Shown piece after piece: positions 1 through 11,137 of a stretch of DNA of 64,000 nt. Source of the DNA: Volvariella volvacea V23 (taxonomy: Eukaryota; Basidiomycota; Agaricomycetes; Agaricales; Pluteaceae). Made by a program: the position numbers and the translations under genes. The notes beneath the pieces were generated by a model. That model ran no database searches. It saw only the letters and a program-made list of their open reading frames with translations, and had not been told where the DNA came from. The number at the start of each line of letters is the position of its first letter. The first letter of the stretch is position 1. The stretch covers positions 1,377,132 through 1,441,131 of the forward strand of contig KB722738.1 of the NCBI GenBank assembly GCA_000349905.1. Direction: 5' to 3'.

Positions 1-18
1 GGCGGTAAGACGAGACAT
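1..18 (-). CDS. Possible first codons of a gene running off the left edge
   Basis: On the minus strand an ATG at 18-16 opens a frame (Met-Ser-Arg-Leu-Thr-Ala) that leaves the window after six codons. The 212 bp between it and the stop of the neighbouring minus-strand SQR gene contains a CACGTG palindrome at 94-99 and no other coding signal, which is the size expected of an intergenic promoter in this dense genome. Six codons cannot identify a product, and the ATG may be chance. Confidence 0.2.
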
Positions 19-230
19 GGTTAATACCTCGGCGTTGTTGACAAGGTTGACGCAGCGAGCGACAAGCCACACCGCCAACACGACGTTCCGCGTCACGTGA
101 CCAGAATATCACACCACGCCATTGTTCAGCTACACAAAGGAGTACATCGTCACCGACACAACGTAGATACGAGCGCTTATGAGAATGTGGGCCTAACAAG
201 TCCACGAGCTCCAAACCATTTCCCTTTGGT

Positions 231-1932
231 CTATTTCAAATGAGCGACGAGTCCAAGAATTGGAAAATGGAGACTTGCCATAAAGTTCCAATATGCGACA
301 GGAAATATATCCTAGATTTGGCAATTAGAGGAATAACATATGATAAGTTGTCCTTGCACGAACCTTTTTGAGATGGTAGAATAGTCTATTGTCAATCGTG
401 CATCAGTTACTCGCCGCTGGGAACAAAAGACTTAGGCACATACGCATGGCTGCGACCTTGATCGATAAGACTAGAGAACGTCTCTTTGGGCTCCAATCCA
501 TATTTGAATTCAGCGAGCAAGAGCTCTCCGTAACCAGTCAGCAACTACGTACAGGGATGCATATCATGAAAATGGAGATTTGTGATAGATGAAAGTGGAC
601 CTTACTGGGCAACTTGTATAACCATCGTATATAGCATTACCGACTTTTCCAGAATCCACAAAGGAGTACAAGTTCTCAGTCAGAACTGGTGCCTGGGCGG
701 TGATGGCAGCGGCCGTCTTGGAGGTAGGGAGGGAAGAACAGTCGCCCAGCGAGAAGATATTGCTATATTCGGGGTTGACGTGTTGCAAAGTTCCTTGATC
801 TACTTGGACCCATCCTGCAGCGTCGACAATCGGCGAATTTTTGAGGAATTCTAGCGGACCCATGGGGGGCGTGACATGAAGCAAGGTGTAGTCTACATCG
901 ATCGTCGAATTATCAGACTTTTTGAAAGTTGCCTTGTGGTTCTGGCTGTCGACAGCTATTAGATTGTGTTGGAAGAAACCGCCGACATTACGCTGCACTC
1001 GGAGAGCTTCCAGGACGTCGGAATACTTCTTGACTGCAAACATTGTGGGCATTCCGCTGTAGAAATTCACATTGATATGTTCGCCCCTTTGGGTCTTTTG
1101 ATAGCGATCCCAGGCCATCCACATAATCTTCTGGGGGGCTTAGGATGTACGACAGTAAGCGTGAATAATGACAACAACCAAAGAGTCCAGACCTCCTGCA
1201 CACTTGATTATACCAGCGGGTTGTGTGAAGATAGCATTCCCGGAGCGCAGTGCTTCTACATCGTCCCAAACCTTGTCACAGGTATCATAGGAATAGATCG
1301 AAGACACGCCGGATTTCGGGTCAGCAAGAGCTTGCGACAGACCCCGGATCGCATTCCAATTGATTTGCAAACCAGCCGCAACGACGAGAGTGTCATAGGC
1401 GATCTCTCTGCCCGAGGCGGTAGTGAGAGTAGATGAGCTGGGGCTGAACGTCTGGACATTTTCTTGGATGTGGGTGAGGTGAGGGGGGATCACATCACTG
1501 ATGGGACGCCGGAAGTCACCCTTCGGGCGAAGACCAGCGCCAACCAGGGTCCTTGACGTTGGAGGTTAGCTGGCACTCTGGTAACATGCAGTGATTTACC
1601 ATCCAGGCTATAGAGAGAGATAAGCCTGGCGCACGTCGCTGTGATACTGGACGGACGGACCTGGTAATAATGATACTCTGCAGCATCGACAATTGCAATG
1701 TCACCGGGGTTGAGTGACTTTCCTGCAGCTTTGAAACGGTTGTAGATCTGATTCGCAACAGACAGGCCACCGCTGCCTAGTGTCGAGATAAGGTGAATGA
1801 CCCGAGCAAGATGGGGCCGAAAGGCATACCTGCACCAACCACTAGGACCTTGTACTTGTTGGAGGGAACGGCGCTTGCGAAGCGGGCTTGCGACCTGGTC
1901 GCTAGACGGGAAGCAGGTGCAAATGGTAACAT
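231..1932 (-). CDS. Mitochondrial sulfide:quinone oxidoreductase (SQR/Hmt2 type)
   Basis: A flavoprotein of the SQR family, expected in the mitochondrial inner membrane, where it oxidises sulfide and passes electrons to ubiquinone. The ATG at 1932 begins a basic, Ser/Ala/Arg-rich presequence (MLPFAPASRLATRSQARF), then NKYKVLVVGAGSGGLSVANQ, the FAD-binding Rossmann loop. Further SQR signatures are PGWTLVGAG, the KCAG redox-cysteine segment, LLHVTPPMGP, DAAGWVQVD, GDCSSLPTSKTAAA and YDGYTSCP. The C-terminus continues through LTGYGELLLAEFKYG and ends with AYWNFM and a TAG at 231-233, reached across two further short introns. There are at least six introns, one pair flanking an 8-nt micro-exon at 1600-1607. 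The start is chosen because it gives a typical targeting peptide and an in-frame Rossmann fold after one intron; the longer upstream open frame from 2029 has no such features. It diverges from the Mso1-like gene. Identity is strong by motif; function is inferred from family. Confidence 0.9.
1600..1607 (-). other. 8-nt coding micro-exon of the SQR gene
   Basis: On the minus strand the bases CCTGGATG are preceded by a CTATAG acceptor and followed by a GTAAAT donor. The flanking introns are 1608-1660 (53 nt, begins GTCCGT) and 1552-1599 (48 nt, ends CAAG). Joining the exons reads Tyr-Tyr-Gln | Pro-Gly-Trp | Thr-Leu-Val-Gly-Ala-Gly, which restores the conserved SQR motif exactly and keeps the frame. 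Without this exon the motif is lost. Confidence 0.8.
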
Positions 1933-2174
1933 GAGAAAAGACTGACAGGCGAAAAATGATTGGAAGCAGGGTACCTAGGAATAACCGCCACAGACCGATG
2001 GCGCATTGGGTGCGGATTGCGCGATTCAATTAAGTGCCACGTGATCGAGCATACGGTCTTCCCAATTCGGTTCTGATGCACGTACGCCACTGTCGATACC
2101 TTCCCAGCTGGTCTGGTCCATTCACTTGTTGTATTATATTCTTTTTTTCCTTTCCCCGTCTCCTGTCTGCTGTA

Positions 2175-3373
2175 ATGCTGCCAAGCAATCCTCGCGTTGG
2201 TCTTCCAACCACACCGCGCTCGCGATCTGTTGGGCCCGCACGCCGTCATGACACACATGCTGCTTCTCTCTCGCAACAGCCGCCGGGTAATCATTCAACG
2301 AGGCTTCATTCCCAAGCACGCGGTCCGTCGCGTCCTCCCCTCCCGCCTCCCCCGCCTTTTCCACTGTCCGCTTCCAGACAGGTTTCCCGACAACCACAAG
2401 CCGCACCCGACGGCACTGATCGGCTGGGCCGCCCTCCCACGTCTACTCGCAAGTCAGATGATTCGACGTCGTCCTATGCATCCTCAATCCTGAGCAGGGC
2501 AAGGGGCCGGCCGGGATATTCTTCGTCCAGAACCAGCCTTGAGGAAATCAGCTACCCCCCGCAGCAAAATACCTATTCTGAGCGTGAACGCAGCTTTGAG
2601 GACCAGCGGGACGTCGCTGAGGAGCCCCGCACAACACTAGGTAAGGTCATGCAAATTACTATTTTGGACGGTCGACCTATTCATTCCAAGTGGAGGACAA
2701 TGAACACAAATCACAAACTGAGAGTACAGCAAATGGACGAGCGCTATGGAACAGAGTCGTGGACGTGGCCAGCAACCTGACAGTTAATGTAGGTCAAGCC
2801 TGGGCCACCAATGTCCCGGACCAGGATGGCGAAGGTAAGCGCATGACAGGGTTCTGGCCGTCAGACACCGCAATTAATGTCTGGGCTGTCACAGAAACGC
2901 CTCCTGGACAAGACTCCCGCCTTACGCAAGCTATGAAGGCGTATTATCTCGAGAAAGCCAGGCATCCATCTGATCTCCCGGATTGGCTTTTTAACGACAA
3001 GGAGAGGGGGTTGAAGCCTTCATTGCGAGCAGCCAATGCGGGAGGAGCAAACTCAGATAGGGAATCAATAGACTCTGCTAAAGATGATCGTCTGCGGTCC
3101 AATCATGGACTAGCAACAGCCACCGGGACGCAAGCACTCTCGCAACGAGGGGCCAGTCGCTACGGCGATGGAGGGCCCGCACCATCACGGGCAGCTGATC
3201 GCCTAAAGGCTATGCGAGAGGCAAGAAGAGGTGGTAGCAGCAATAGCAGCAGTATGGTTGGGGCCACGAGAAGTGATGAGAAGGGCAGGAGTGGCAATGA
3301 TGGATCAGTGATCAAGGGAGCAGAAAGAACAGGACGGGTTGGGCTGCCATCACGACCAAGACGAGAGGGATGA
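2175..3373 (+). CDS. Mso1-like Sec1-binding protein (putative)
   Basis: Two exons, 2175-2640 and 2691-3373, with a 50-nt GTAAGG...CAAG intron; the join reads Leu-Val-Glu-Asp-Asn-Glu. The N-terminal ~150 residues are low-complexity (Pro, Ser, Arg), as expected of a disordered linker. The ordered core follows: ALWNRVVDVASNLTVNVGQAW, then SRLTQAMKAYYLEKARHPSD and LPDWLFND. That pattern (Trp-containing helix, then Lys-Ala-Tyr-Tyr and Leu-Pro-Asp-Trp-Leu-Phe) resembles the Sec1-binding segment of fungal Mso1 proteins, which help SNARE assembly during exocytosis. The tail is again disordered, with a basic DRLKAMREARRG stretch. The family call rests on remembered motif resemblance. The ATG at 2175 is preferred because the longer open frame upstream overlaps the likely promoter shared with SQR. 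Confidence 0.5.
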
Positions 3374-3899
3374 GCGAACAATCGTCAAGAAGTGATTGAT
3401 GACTGACAGGCTGTGTTCTGACGTTCGCATTGTCTTGTGTAGCGTAATTCTATGTGGATAGCAACATGAGAGGAATCCTGTCCGGCAAGACCGAGGGTAC
3501 GAAAGAAGGGTAAAGCAATCTGATTGGACGAGGCCTGTTGATTGAGCTCAACTCCCCTGCTATCAACCGAATGATCCCAGTTTCCATGGTGCCTTAAATC
3601 TCCGCATACCCAGCACCAATAAATACCGTCCTTCCCCTACCTCTTCTTACCCATTCCCCTTCCTCTCTTTCGTTCTTTTCGCTTTCGTCGTTTGTAGATC
3701 AACGACTTTTTTTTTCTTCCTTTTCGTTCACATTTGAGGTACGTCTTCGTCTTTCCCATCTCGCACGGCACTCATCCCGCCCAGGTCACACTCTCTTTGA
3801 TAGAGGTCATTCAGCAAATACCTCAGGGAGGTTCAATCACAGTCCGACGACACACACTTCTACGGTCTTTCTCTGCTATTCTATTTAATTTCAAACACA
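3374..3899 (+). promoter_or_regulatory. Intergenic region and promoter of the cupredoxin gene
   Basis: No gene seen. The downstream half carries an AATAAATA TATA-like element near 3619, then a long pyrimidine-rich tract (about 3630-3735, with an uninterrupted T run near 3710). Such CT-rich tracts often precede transcription starts of highly expressed fungal genes. The start codon follows at 3900 in the context CACAATGG. Confidence 0.4.
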
Positions 3900-5497
3900 A
3901 TGGTCTTCTTCAAGTCATTTGTCGTTGCTGCTGCTCTTTCTGGCGTCGCATTTGCGTTGCCCCGTCCTCAAGATAGTGCTCTTGGTATTGAGGTCGCTGT
4001 GTCTGCTCCCAATGGTGTTCCTTTGACCGATCTCGTTGAGTTGGCATCGTGAGTGGTCAGATTATTATGTAATAATCAGGGTAATTGATCTCCGATCAGT
4101 CAAAGCGCATTTGAGGCAGGCCAAGCTGCTGCTACTGCCGCCGCTGAGACAACCTCAACTACCCCAGAGGCTCAGCCTACGCCCGTCGACAACTCGTACA
4201 ACAACGGTGGTGAATGGCAACAGCCTCCTCAACAGTACGCTGGCGGAGAATGGCAACAACCTCCCCAACACGAAAATGTCGACACATGGTCCGCTTCCCC
4301 CTCGACCTCTTCGTGGGTGTCCTACTCGACTCCTGCCTACGGCTCTGGTCACTCGAACTGGGGAGGATCAGGCTACGATGACTGTGTGAACCGTAAGTAC
4401 TCACTTCTGTATCTATGGATCGCAGTCTCACTCCCTTGTCTAGAATGCATTGCTTCCTATGGCGCTCCCCCTGCATCGTATCACCCCACTCCCACCAGCG
4501 GCCATGAAGGACCCGTTGGTACTGGTGCAACGCACACCGTCATCGTCGCACCTTCTCAAGGTGTTTTGCGCTATGTCCCATACGCCGTCAATGCCTCCGT
4601 CGGTGATACCGTCAAGTTCATGTGGGGTGCCAACAACCACACCGTCACCCGCGGAACTCAACTCACGCCATGCAACCGCTCTGAGGAGAACTTCTTTGCA
4701 TCTGGTCTCCAGATCAAGGACTTCGTCTGTAAGTAGTTGGAACGGCATTGGGTGCTTATGACTCACGATCGCCATCTAGTCACACAAGTTATCAACGACA
4801 CCAACCCCATCTACTTCTACTGCGCTGCTCCCAACCACTGCCAACAGGGAATGTTTGGTGTGATGTACGTGCCTTTTTCTAAAAAGTTTGAACCAAGACT
4901 CATCGCGACACAATATTTAGCAACCCCCGCACCTCTTTCGGCTCTCCTACTTCCGCTAGCGCCATGATGCAACCCCTCAGTGAGAGTGTAAGTTTTGCCG
5001 GTTTGGTAGATATGCGATTATCTGATTCCTCGTAGCACCCTGATGTTGCTGCCTACGCTGCCTGGTCCCGCACTCAAACCGAAGGCAATGAAGCCGCTTC
5101 CCGCTGGGGTAGCAACATCGATATGGCTGATACCCCAGAGTGGGCCCAACCATTCGTTGCCGAGAACATCATGTACACCCGCAACTTCTTGGCTGCTAAC
5201 AAGGAGGTCTTGAGGGAAGACGGAACCATCGACCTCAGCAGTGCTGAATCTACCCCCTTGATGATCCCTCAAGATATCGGTGCTGCCCTCAACAACGCTG
5301 ATGCTTCTGCTGCTCCCAGCACCCCCGAAGCTAACGCTAACACCAACGCATCAGCTTCCTCTGATGCTCCTGCTGCATCCGGCACACCCGCTGCCGACAC
5401 CGACTCTGCTAATGCCACAAGCGGTGCTCTCGGCATGTCCTCCTCCCGCATCCTCGTTGGCGCCGCAGTTGCCTTTGCTACCTTCTTCGCTTTCTAA
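3900..5497 (+). CDS. Secreted GPI-anchored cupredoxin-like protein
   Basis: An extracellular blue-copper-like protein. The ATG at 3900 begins a signal peptide (MVFFKSFVVAAALSGVAFA). After an intron at about 4051 comes a Gln/Pro/Trp-rich spacer with two copies of GGEWQQPPQ, then the cupredoxin domain: THTVIVAPSQGVLRYVP, VGDTVKFMWGANNHTVT and IYFYCAAPNHCQQGMFGV. The ligand set His (NNHT), Cys, His and Met is present in the type-1 copper order, so copper binding is plausible. A conserved-looking helical domain follows (AYAAWSRTQTEGNEAA), then a Ser/Ala/Thr/Asn-rich stalk and a terminal hydrophobic segment (ILVGAAVAFATFFAF), the layout of a GPI-anchor signal. About five introns are inferred. Its exact role (cell wall, redox or adhesion) is not known from sequence. 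Confidence 0.85.
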
Positions 5498-5808
5498 GCG
5501 CACCACCTTACGATTAATTTGGGCATTGTAAATCGTGCAAAACCACCATAGCAGCAGTATATTACCCGCATGGACCACCGTAGAATAGCAATTATACCGT
5601 GGACTTCGTTATTTACACGTTCGGACACTTACTCCTCATTTGCTCTTTGTTGTGATCTCTTTGTTTATTTTACCATCCTGTAACAGAGGATAAAGGGCAC
5701 ACTCTCTGTTCCGTATTTTTGCCATCTCGCGATTGTGTGAATGCGTGAGCAATATTTATAGGTATAAGCTAAGAATAATGGTACCATCCCAGCGTAATTT
5801 GCGCGTAG
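5498..5808. other. Convergent intergenic spacer
   Basis: Tail-to-tail gap between the cupredoxin gene (+) and the Nepro/Rmp1-like gene (-). It is AT-rich toward the middle and holds presumptive 3' untranslated regions of both. No coding or RNA signal seen. Confidence 0.4.
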
Positions 5809-7020
5809 TCAGAAACCAAAAATCTGATCAATTTCATTGACCTTTTTGGGTTTCTTCCGTTTCCGTTCTTTCGTGTTCCCTGTAGCAGCACCAGAAACCA
5901 GAGCGGAAGGGGCCTTTTCCTGAGAGTCTTTTAATAAATCAGCATAAACCCAGAAGGGAGAAGAGACCTCGCGGTTCGAACCTGCCCCACTATGCGAGGA
6001 CTTAGGCGTCTTCTCAATTATGATTGGTTGTATTGCAGTTGGTAACACCATTGAGCGAATATCATTCGCTGTCTGAACTGGTACCAGTGACACCGAATGT
6101 GGGATGGGTGGTGAGAGGCCCATCTTTATGGACTGGTCGAGAACCTATTTGAACGACAGCATGATTATTTTCAGGAAGGAGACCCCGATGGCTTGGTGAC
6201 GTACATCAAGGATTGATTTGACAATCGTTTGAATAGAACCGCATGCTTCTAAACATTCTGAAATTGCTTGGGATATTCTTGATATTGCGGCCACGAGGGT
6301 GAGTATAAGCTGAGCGAATGCTCCGGATTGCATCGCCAGTGTGAGAGACCTATGGGATAGGAACAAAGGCGAGGAATAAAAATAGCATGGTTTTGGAAAC
6401 TGGTTTCTAGGAGGGGAGAAGGGTAAAGCTACTTATAGCTCTTTTGACAAACATCTTGCATCTACGGGGGTAGATTTTAGCTTCATGGGTTCCAAATGGG
6501 GTGGATAAGCCGGTCATGCCTTTTGGAGGAGAGCCGTGGCCGCTGTGAGACGGTCTTGCAAGGACATGAAGTACATCCTATCTGGTATATGTGTCCACGC
6601 AGCCTTGAGCATTTTCTGGCTATTATTAGGCATAAATAAGGTATCCGTGATGGTGTGGGGTGGTATGGATACGAACCTAGACTGCTGTTCATGGCCGAGG
6701 CCGTAGAAAGCACCCCGGAGTGTGTCAACGAGCTCTGTCAACGAGAGCTCACGTAACCGATAACAGTGTCTCCTAGTTTCGATGATTGTCCTCCAGAATA
6801 GCGAGGCACGGTGCTGGTTCTTGCCCTTGTAATAAAGGCGCTCAAGGACTGAGAGTTCATCGTTATGGAGGGTTATGCCGGTATTTATTCGTCGAGAGTG
6901 GATTTTGAGGGCCTTGAGGATGGAATCCACGCGCAAGTGAAGCTCAAGAGCAATGCCTGCTCTCGCAGTGTATGTTTCTGGCCTTGGTAGTGGTGATGAC
7001 CGACGTAGGTTGACAGCCAT
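5809..7020 (-). CDS. Nepro/Rmp1-like nucleolar protein (putative RNase MRP-related)
   Basis: The first exon from the ATG at 7020 (an in-frame alternative lies at 7053) contains LHNDELSVLERLYYKGKNQHR followed by an Arg-rich helix (ETRRHCYRLREL). This 'YKxKNQHR' signature is shared by the Nepro N-terminal domain and yeast Rmp1, a subunit of RNase MRP that processes pre-rRNA in the nucleolus. A second exon (about 6349-6190) encodes a hydrophobic helix pair (MQSGAFAQLILTLVAAISRI), and the last exon is disordered and ends in a basic run (KERKRKKPKKV) that fits nuclear localisation. The last intron is clear (GTACGT...AAAG). The first is unresolved: two GT donors near 6571 and 6560 give the right phase but cut conserved-looking sequence. 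The gene diverges from AP-1 beta across 122 bp. Family assignment is moderate. Confidence 0.5.
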
Positions 7021-7142
7021 GGTTGAGATGAACGGAGTCGAGTGTAACGTCAAGTAACGTCACCTGCCATTACTCACATAGTTATCAGCTCACACCCCTC
7101 CATCCCATCCTCATACCTGTTTCCACCAAAGATTAGTCCGTC

Positions 7143-9839
7143 ATGGCACAAACGGGGCAGGATGCTCGATTCTTTCAGAGAGGGAAGATTGAGGTATGCC
7201 AACCCCGCTTGCCCATTCATCCTGCCATCACGAACACGTTATGGGTGATACACGTCTAGGAATTTCGGGCAGAGCTCCAAGCTGCAGAAGCAAAGGACAA
7301 GAAATTCGTCAAAAGAAAGACAGCGCTGAAAAAGATCGTTGCGAACATCACCATGGGCAATGACAGTTGGTGTTCTCTATCGCCTTGCGGATCCATCTCG
7401 TAGGACTTAAGTTCTTGACTTGTGCTCCTGGTATCTAGTGTCAGCGCTTTTCAACGACGTGATTCAGTGTCTCGGGACGCCTTTGCTGGAGATCAAGAAG
7501 AGTAAGCAGTTATTGAGTGCTAAGCTGGGGTATCGAAGGTCATGACGACATTCGTGTCATGCAGTGGTATACCTATTCCTCATAAGCTACGGCCGATCCA
7601 AAGGCGACCAGCTACATCTAGTGATCCCCTACTTCCTCCAGGCGCGTATTATCCTACTTGCACGCGGAGCTCCCGGTAACACTACAACAGGACTGCAATG
7701 ACCGAAATCCTCTCATCCGAGCCCTGGCCATCCGGACGATGTCCTATATACCCCTTCCAGTGGTCACCGATGCTCTGTTGGATAACTTGAGGCATGCTTT
7801 AAAAGATCGCGACCCCTATGTTCGCAAGACTGCTGCTATCTGCGTGGCGAAGCTCTACGCGTCTGATCCCCGGAGAGCAGAGAAGGGTGGATTTGTAGAG
7901 ATGCTGAGGGACCTTCTGCTTGATTCCAACCCCACAGTTGTTGCTAATGCGGTTGCAGCGCTGTCCGAGATCGGTGATAGGCAAGATGGAGTCATCTTTA
8001 AGCTAAACAATACCACAGCGAACAAACTTCTCGCTGCGCTAGGCGAGAGTTCGGAGTGAGTAGCATCTACATCTCAGCCTGTAATACCACTAAGATGCTC
8101 AGGTGGGGCCAGATATATATCTTAGATGCACTCCTCAGATATGTTCCAGAACAACATGCTGACGCGGAGATCATGGCAGAGCGTATCATTGTGCAGCTAC
8201 AGCATGCCAACTCTGCCGTAGTGTTAACTACCATCAAGATTCTGCTGTACCTGATGAATTATATGGAAAACAGGAAGCTTATAGACCACTGTTGCAAGAA
8301 GATGGGTCCCCCGCTGGGTAAGCGGTGTATATTTGTGAAATATTTGAGACGTTGACTGTGCCTAGTCGCTTTGCTATCATCTGGGCCGGAGGTGCAGTAT
8401 GTCGCTTTGAGAAACATCCTCCTTATCATCCAAAGGCGGCCAGCAGTATTAAAGAATGACGTTCGGGTGTTCTTCTGCAAGTACAATGACCCGATATACG
8501 TCAAGCTGGCTAAACTGGAGATTATGTACCGTTTGGCGCGATCTGAAAATGCTGATGAAGTTCTAGCAGAGTTGCAAGAGTGTGGTCTCTTTTTACTCTA
8601 TCTTGTCACCCCGTTCACCTGATTGTAGGTATGCGTCTGAGGTCGATATCGATTTTGTTCGCAAGGCCGTACGCTCCATCGGCCGGCTAGCAATCAAAGT
8701 CGAATCCGCGGCAAAAAACTGTATACAAGCATTACTGGATTTGCTGGAACACAAGGTTTCATATGTCGTTCAAGAGGCCATCATTGTAATCAGGGATATT
8801 TTCCGTCGATATCCCGGCCAATATGAAGCAATCATACCAAAGCTATGCGAACAGATAGATCTCCTAGACGAACCAGAAGCAAGGGCTTCTATGATTTGGA
8901 TCATTGGACAATTCGCCAATATTATCGACAATGCGGACGAGTTTCTTGATGACTTGCTGTATTCATTTTTAGATGAGAGCGTGGAGGTTTGTAGAGCATT
9001 CGTGTTCTTTCGAGGAATGACTCTTATCGTCAGCCATAGGTCCAACTAGCCCTATTAACAGCTGCAGTGAAGCTATTCATTTACAAAACGAAATCAGAAA
9101 GGGCAAAGGAACTTGTCCATAAAGTGCTCAAATGGGCAACAGAGGATGTGGATAATCCCGACCTTCGGGATAGGGGGTTCATGTACTGGCGCATGCTCGC
9201 AATCAACCCAACCGTGGCTGGCGAGATAGTACTCGCCGAGAAACCTCCTATCACTACGGACTCTGATAGGATGGATAGAGGTGCCTTGGATCAGCTGCTT
9301 CTGCACACAGGTACCCTTGGCAGCATTTATCACAAAAATCCCGAGGTCTGCTTTTTTACTACTTTTTGTGACGGACTCTTACCCCGTCACTCCAGACCTT
9401 TATTCGTAACGCGGCTCCAAAAGCACTAGTGGACAGTCCAGCTCTTAATCCCCATTCACGGGCTGCTTTGATTCCTATCACACGTCCATCCTTGCCTTCT
9501 GGACCCATCATAGTACCAGGTCCAGGTCCAGTTGAACCGGGTAAAAGCCTCGTGTCAACGGAGGATACAAACGAGCAGCCACCACCACCTATAGCGAAGT
9601 CCCCAGTGCCAACAGCGCCAGCACAAGCACAAGGCATAGAAAGACCATCGACAGATGCTCGTCAAAATTCAGTTCTTATAGAAGCAGATAACGATGAGGA
9701 GGATGAGCCCCCGGCTCAGAAAGACCCGTACTCAAATCTGGACAGTGCTTTTGGCACGTACCTTGCAGATGAACCTCGTCCAATTGGACCCGGTGCACAA
9801 AATGGTAGACACGGCGTTGATGACGATTTACTATTCTAA
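7143..9839 (+). CDS. apl2: AP-1 complex subunit beta (beta-adaptin, Apl2 type)
   Basis: Large subunit of a clathrin adaptor at the trans-Golgi/endosome. Exon 1 starts at 7143 with [17 protein letters not shown]. The core is the adaptin HEAT/ARM solenoid: [95 protein letters not shown] and [19 protein letters not shown]. After [19 protein letters not shown] the protein ends in a Pro-rich hinge and an acidic tail (GVDDDLLF). It lacks the bilobed ear of animal beta subunits, as fungal Apl2 proteins often do. The DARFFQRGK start favours AP-1 over AP-2. About eight introns are inferred; the one at 7642-7690 appears to use a GC donor. It is convergent with the OTU gene (69-bp gap). Confidence 0.9.
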
Positions 9840-9908
9840 TGGAATCTTGGTATTATGATAGCGATACATTGTACGAATGCTGGTGGACTACATATATCTT
9901 CGTCGATT

Positions 9909-10926
9909 TTAATCTGACCCCGACTTTACTGGTCGTAATGAGTTGTAATGCTAGAACTCGATAGTGAGTGGTAGTTATTACGGAAGTCATGAAAACGCAC
10001 CTCTCCAAGCCCATATAATTTCCTGTGGTAGCTGATGCGTAGTGGACGATTTATATTCTCAGTATTTGAACCGGGTGGATTATGAATGACAACCTTTGGA
10101 ACATCTCCTTGCACAACGTGTATTGGGACATTATACGCACGGCTTAATGCCATGATTTCAGGCTCTCCTCCCCAGACAGCAGTGTCTTTTATATCATTGC
10201 AATACTTTCTAAATTGTTCGAGTGTCATAAGTCCTGCATCGGGGTCATCCCCATTCAAGAGGAAGGGAAGGAACTCGTCCGGATGCGACTGCATAAAAGC
10301 TGCAGCTTTCGCTCGGATGACGGCGTAGTGGGAGCTGGATTTCGGTATAAGGCCATGTAGTGCTAATTGATCCCCAACAGCAGAGTACAGGCAGTGGCCA
10401 TCCGGATTGATCTGTCAATGCCACAAACACGATTCAGAGTTTAATTGCAAGTCCGGCATGCGGTGCTCGACGTACTTGGTGTATTCGTAAGCCCAGCTCG
10501 GCACAAGACTGTTGAATGGCCCGCTCCTCTTCCCGTGCTTCACGTTCTAATCGAGCCTCAGCCTCAGCGTCACCCGGCGCATAAGTTTGGGCTAGAGCAG
10601 CTGCCTTTCTCGCCTATAGATATGTAATTCTGAATTGAAGATCGACTCAAGATTGTTTCTCTTTGGGCGTACTTGCCGGGCCTTATACCTGCTCTTTGAG
10701 TCTTGTTTCTGCTTTGACTCGATTTTATCTGCCTGGTGGTCGAGATTCATTTCGTTTAGGATTTGCGCAGATTCGGTCTGAACCTCTTTGCCGGAGTCGT
10801 TGGATTCAAGTTGTGCCATGAGCTGATCTATGAGGGCCCCATCGTCGTCATTGATGACAGGGGTGGGTGCGGGCGTTGTTTGAATGGCGGAGGCCGCCTT
10901 CTTCCTCGATTTTTTTGGGCCAGCCA
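9909..10926 (-). CDS. OTU-domain cysteine protease (OTUD6-like deubiquitinase)
   Basis: The protein opens with MAGPKKSRKKAASAIQTT, a charged coiled-coil (HQADKIESKQKQDSKSRYKARQ), then exons rich in Ala/Glu/Arg (ERAIQQSCAELGL). The OTU protease domain has the catalytic segment NPDGHCLYSAVGDQLALHG (the Asp-Gly-x-Cys loop), then ALSRAYNVPIHVV and the His end YGLGEHYNSLRPVK. The catalytic His segment only appears after removing a 50-nt intron (GTGCGT...TTCTAG); reading through it destroys the motif. The stop is at 9909-9911. This layout (N-terminal coiled coil plus C-terminal OTU) matches OTUD6B/Otu2, which trims ubiquitin in connection with translation; that role is from family knowledge. The ATG at 10926 is chosen over one at 11071 because homologues start with this basic segment. 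It is divergent from the SmgGDS-like gene (211 bp). Confidence 0.85.
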
Positions 10927-11137
10927 TTGCACCAAGAGGAGAGGGAGGTATTGGGACTGGCAACTTATGAAGAAGGGACGCAACTTGCCGAACAGGATTG
11001 ATGGCGGCGAGGTGCTTTGTGGGGTGGTGGAGGGCAGAAGATAAGATGATCATTACCACAACAATTCCCATTCGTGGCTGTGATTAGCACTTCAACTTAG
11101 ACCCAACTTGTTCCATCCCTCCACCTTCCAGCTCTCC

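Noticed and set aside
966..1436. 156-codon plus-strand open frame
   Set aside because: It is antisense to the SQR exons, which carry clear conserved motifs; its own translation shows no recognisable domain.
5280..5531. Leu/Pro-rich plus-strand frame inside the cupredoxin gene
   Set aside because: Out-of-frame reading of the Ala/Ser/Thr-rich stalk; composition bias keeps it open.
10763..11044. Gly/Arg-rich plus-strand frame
   Set aside because: Antisense of the OTU gene's first exon and promoter, no domain.
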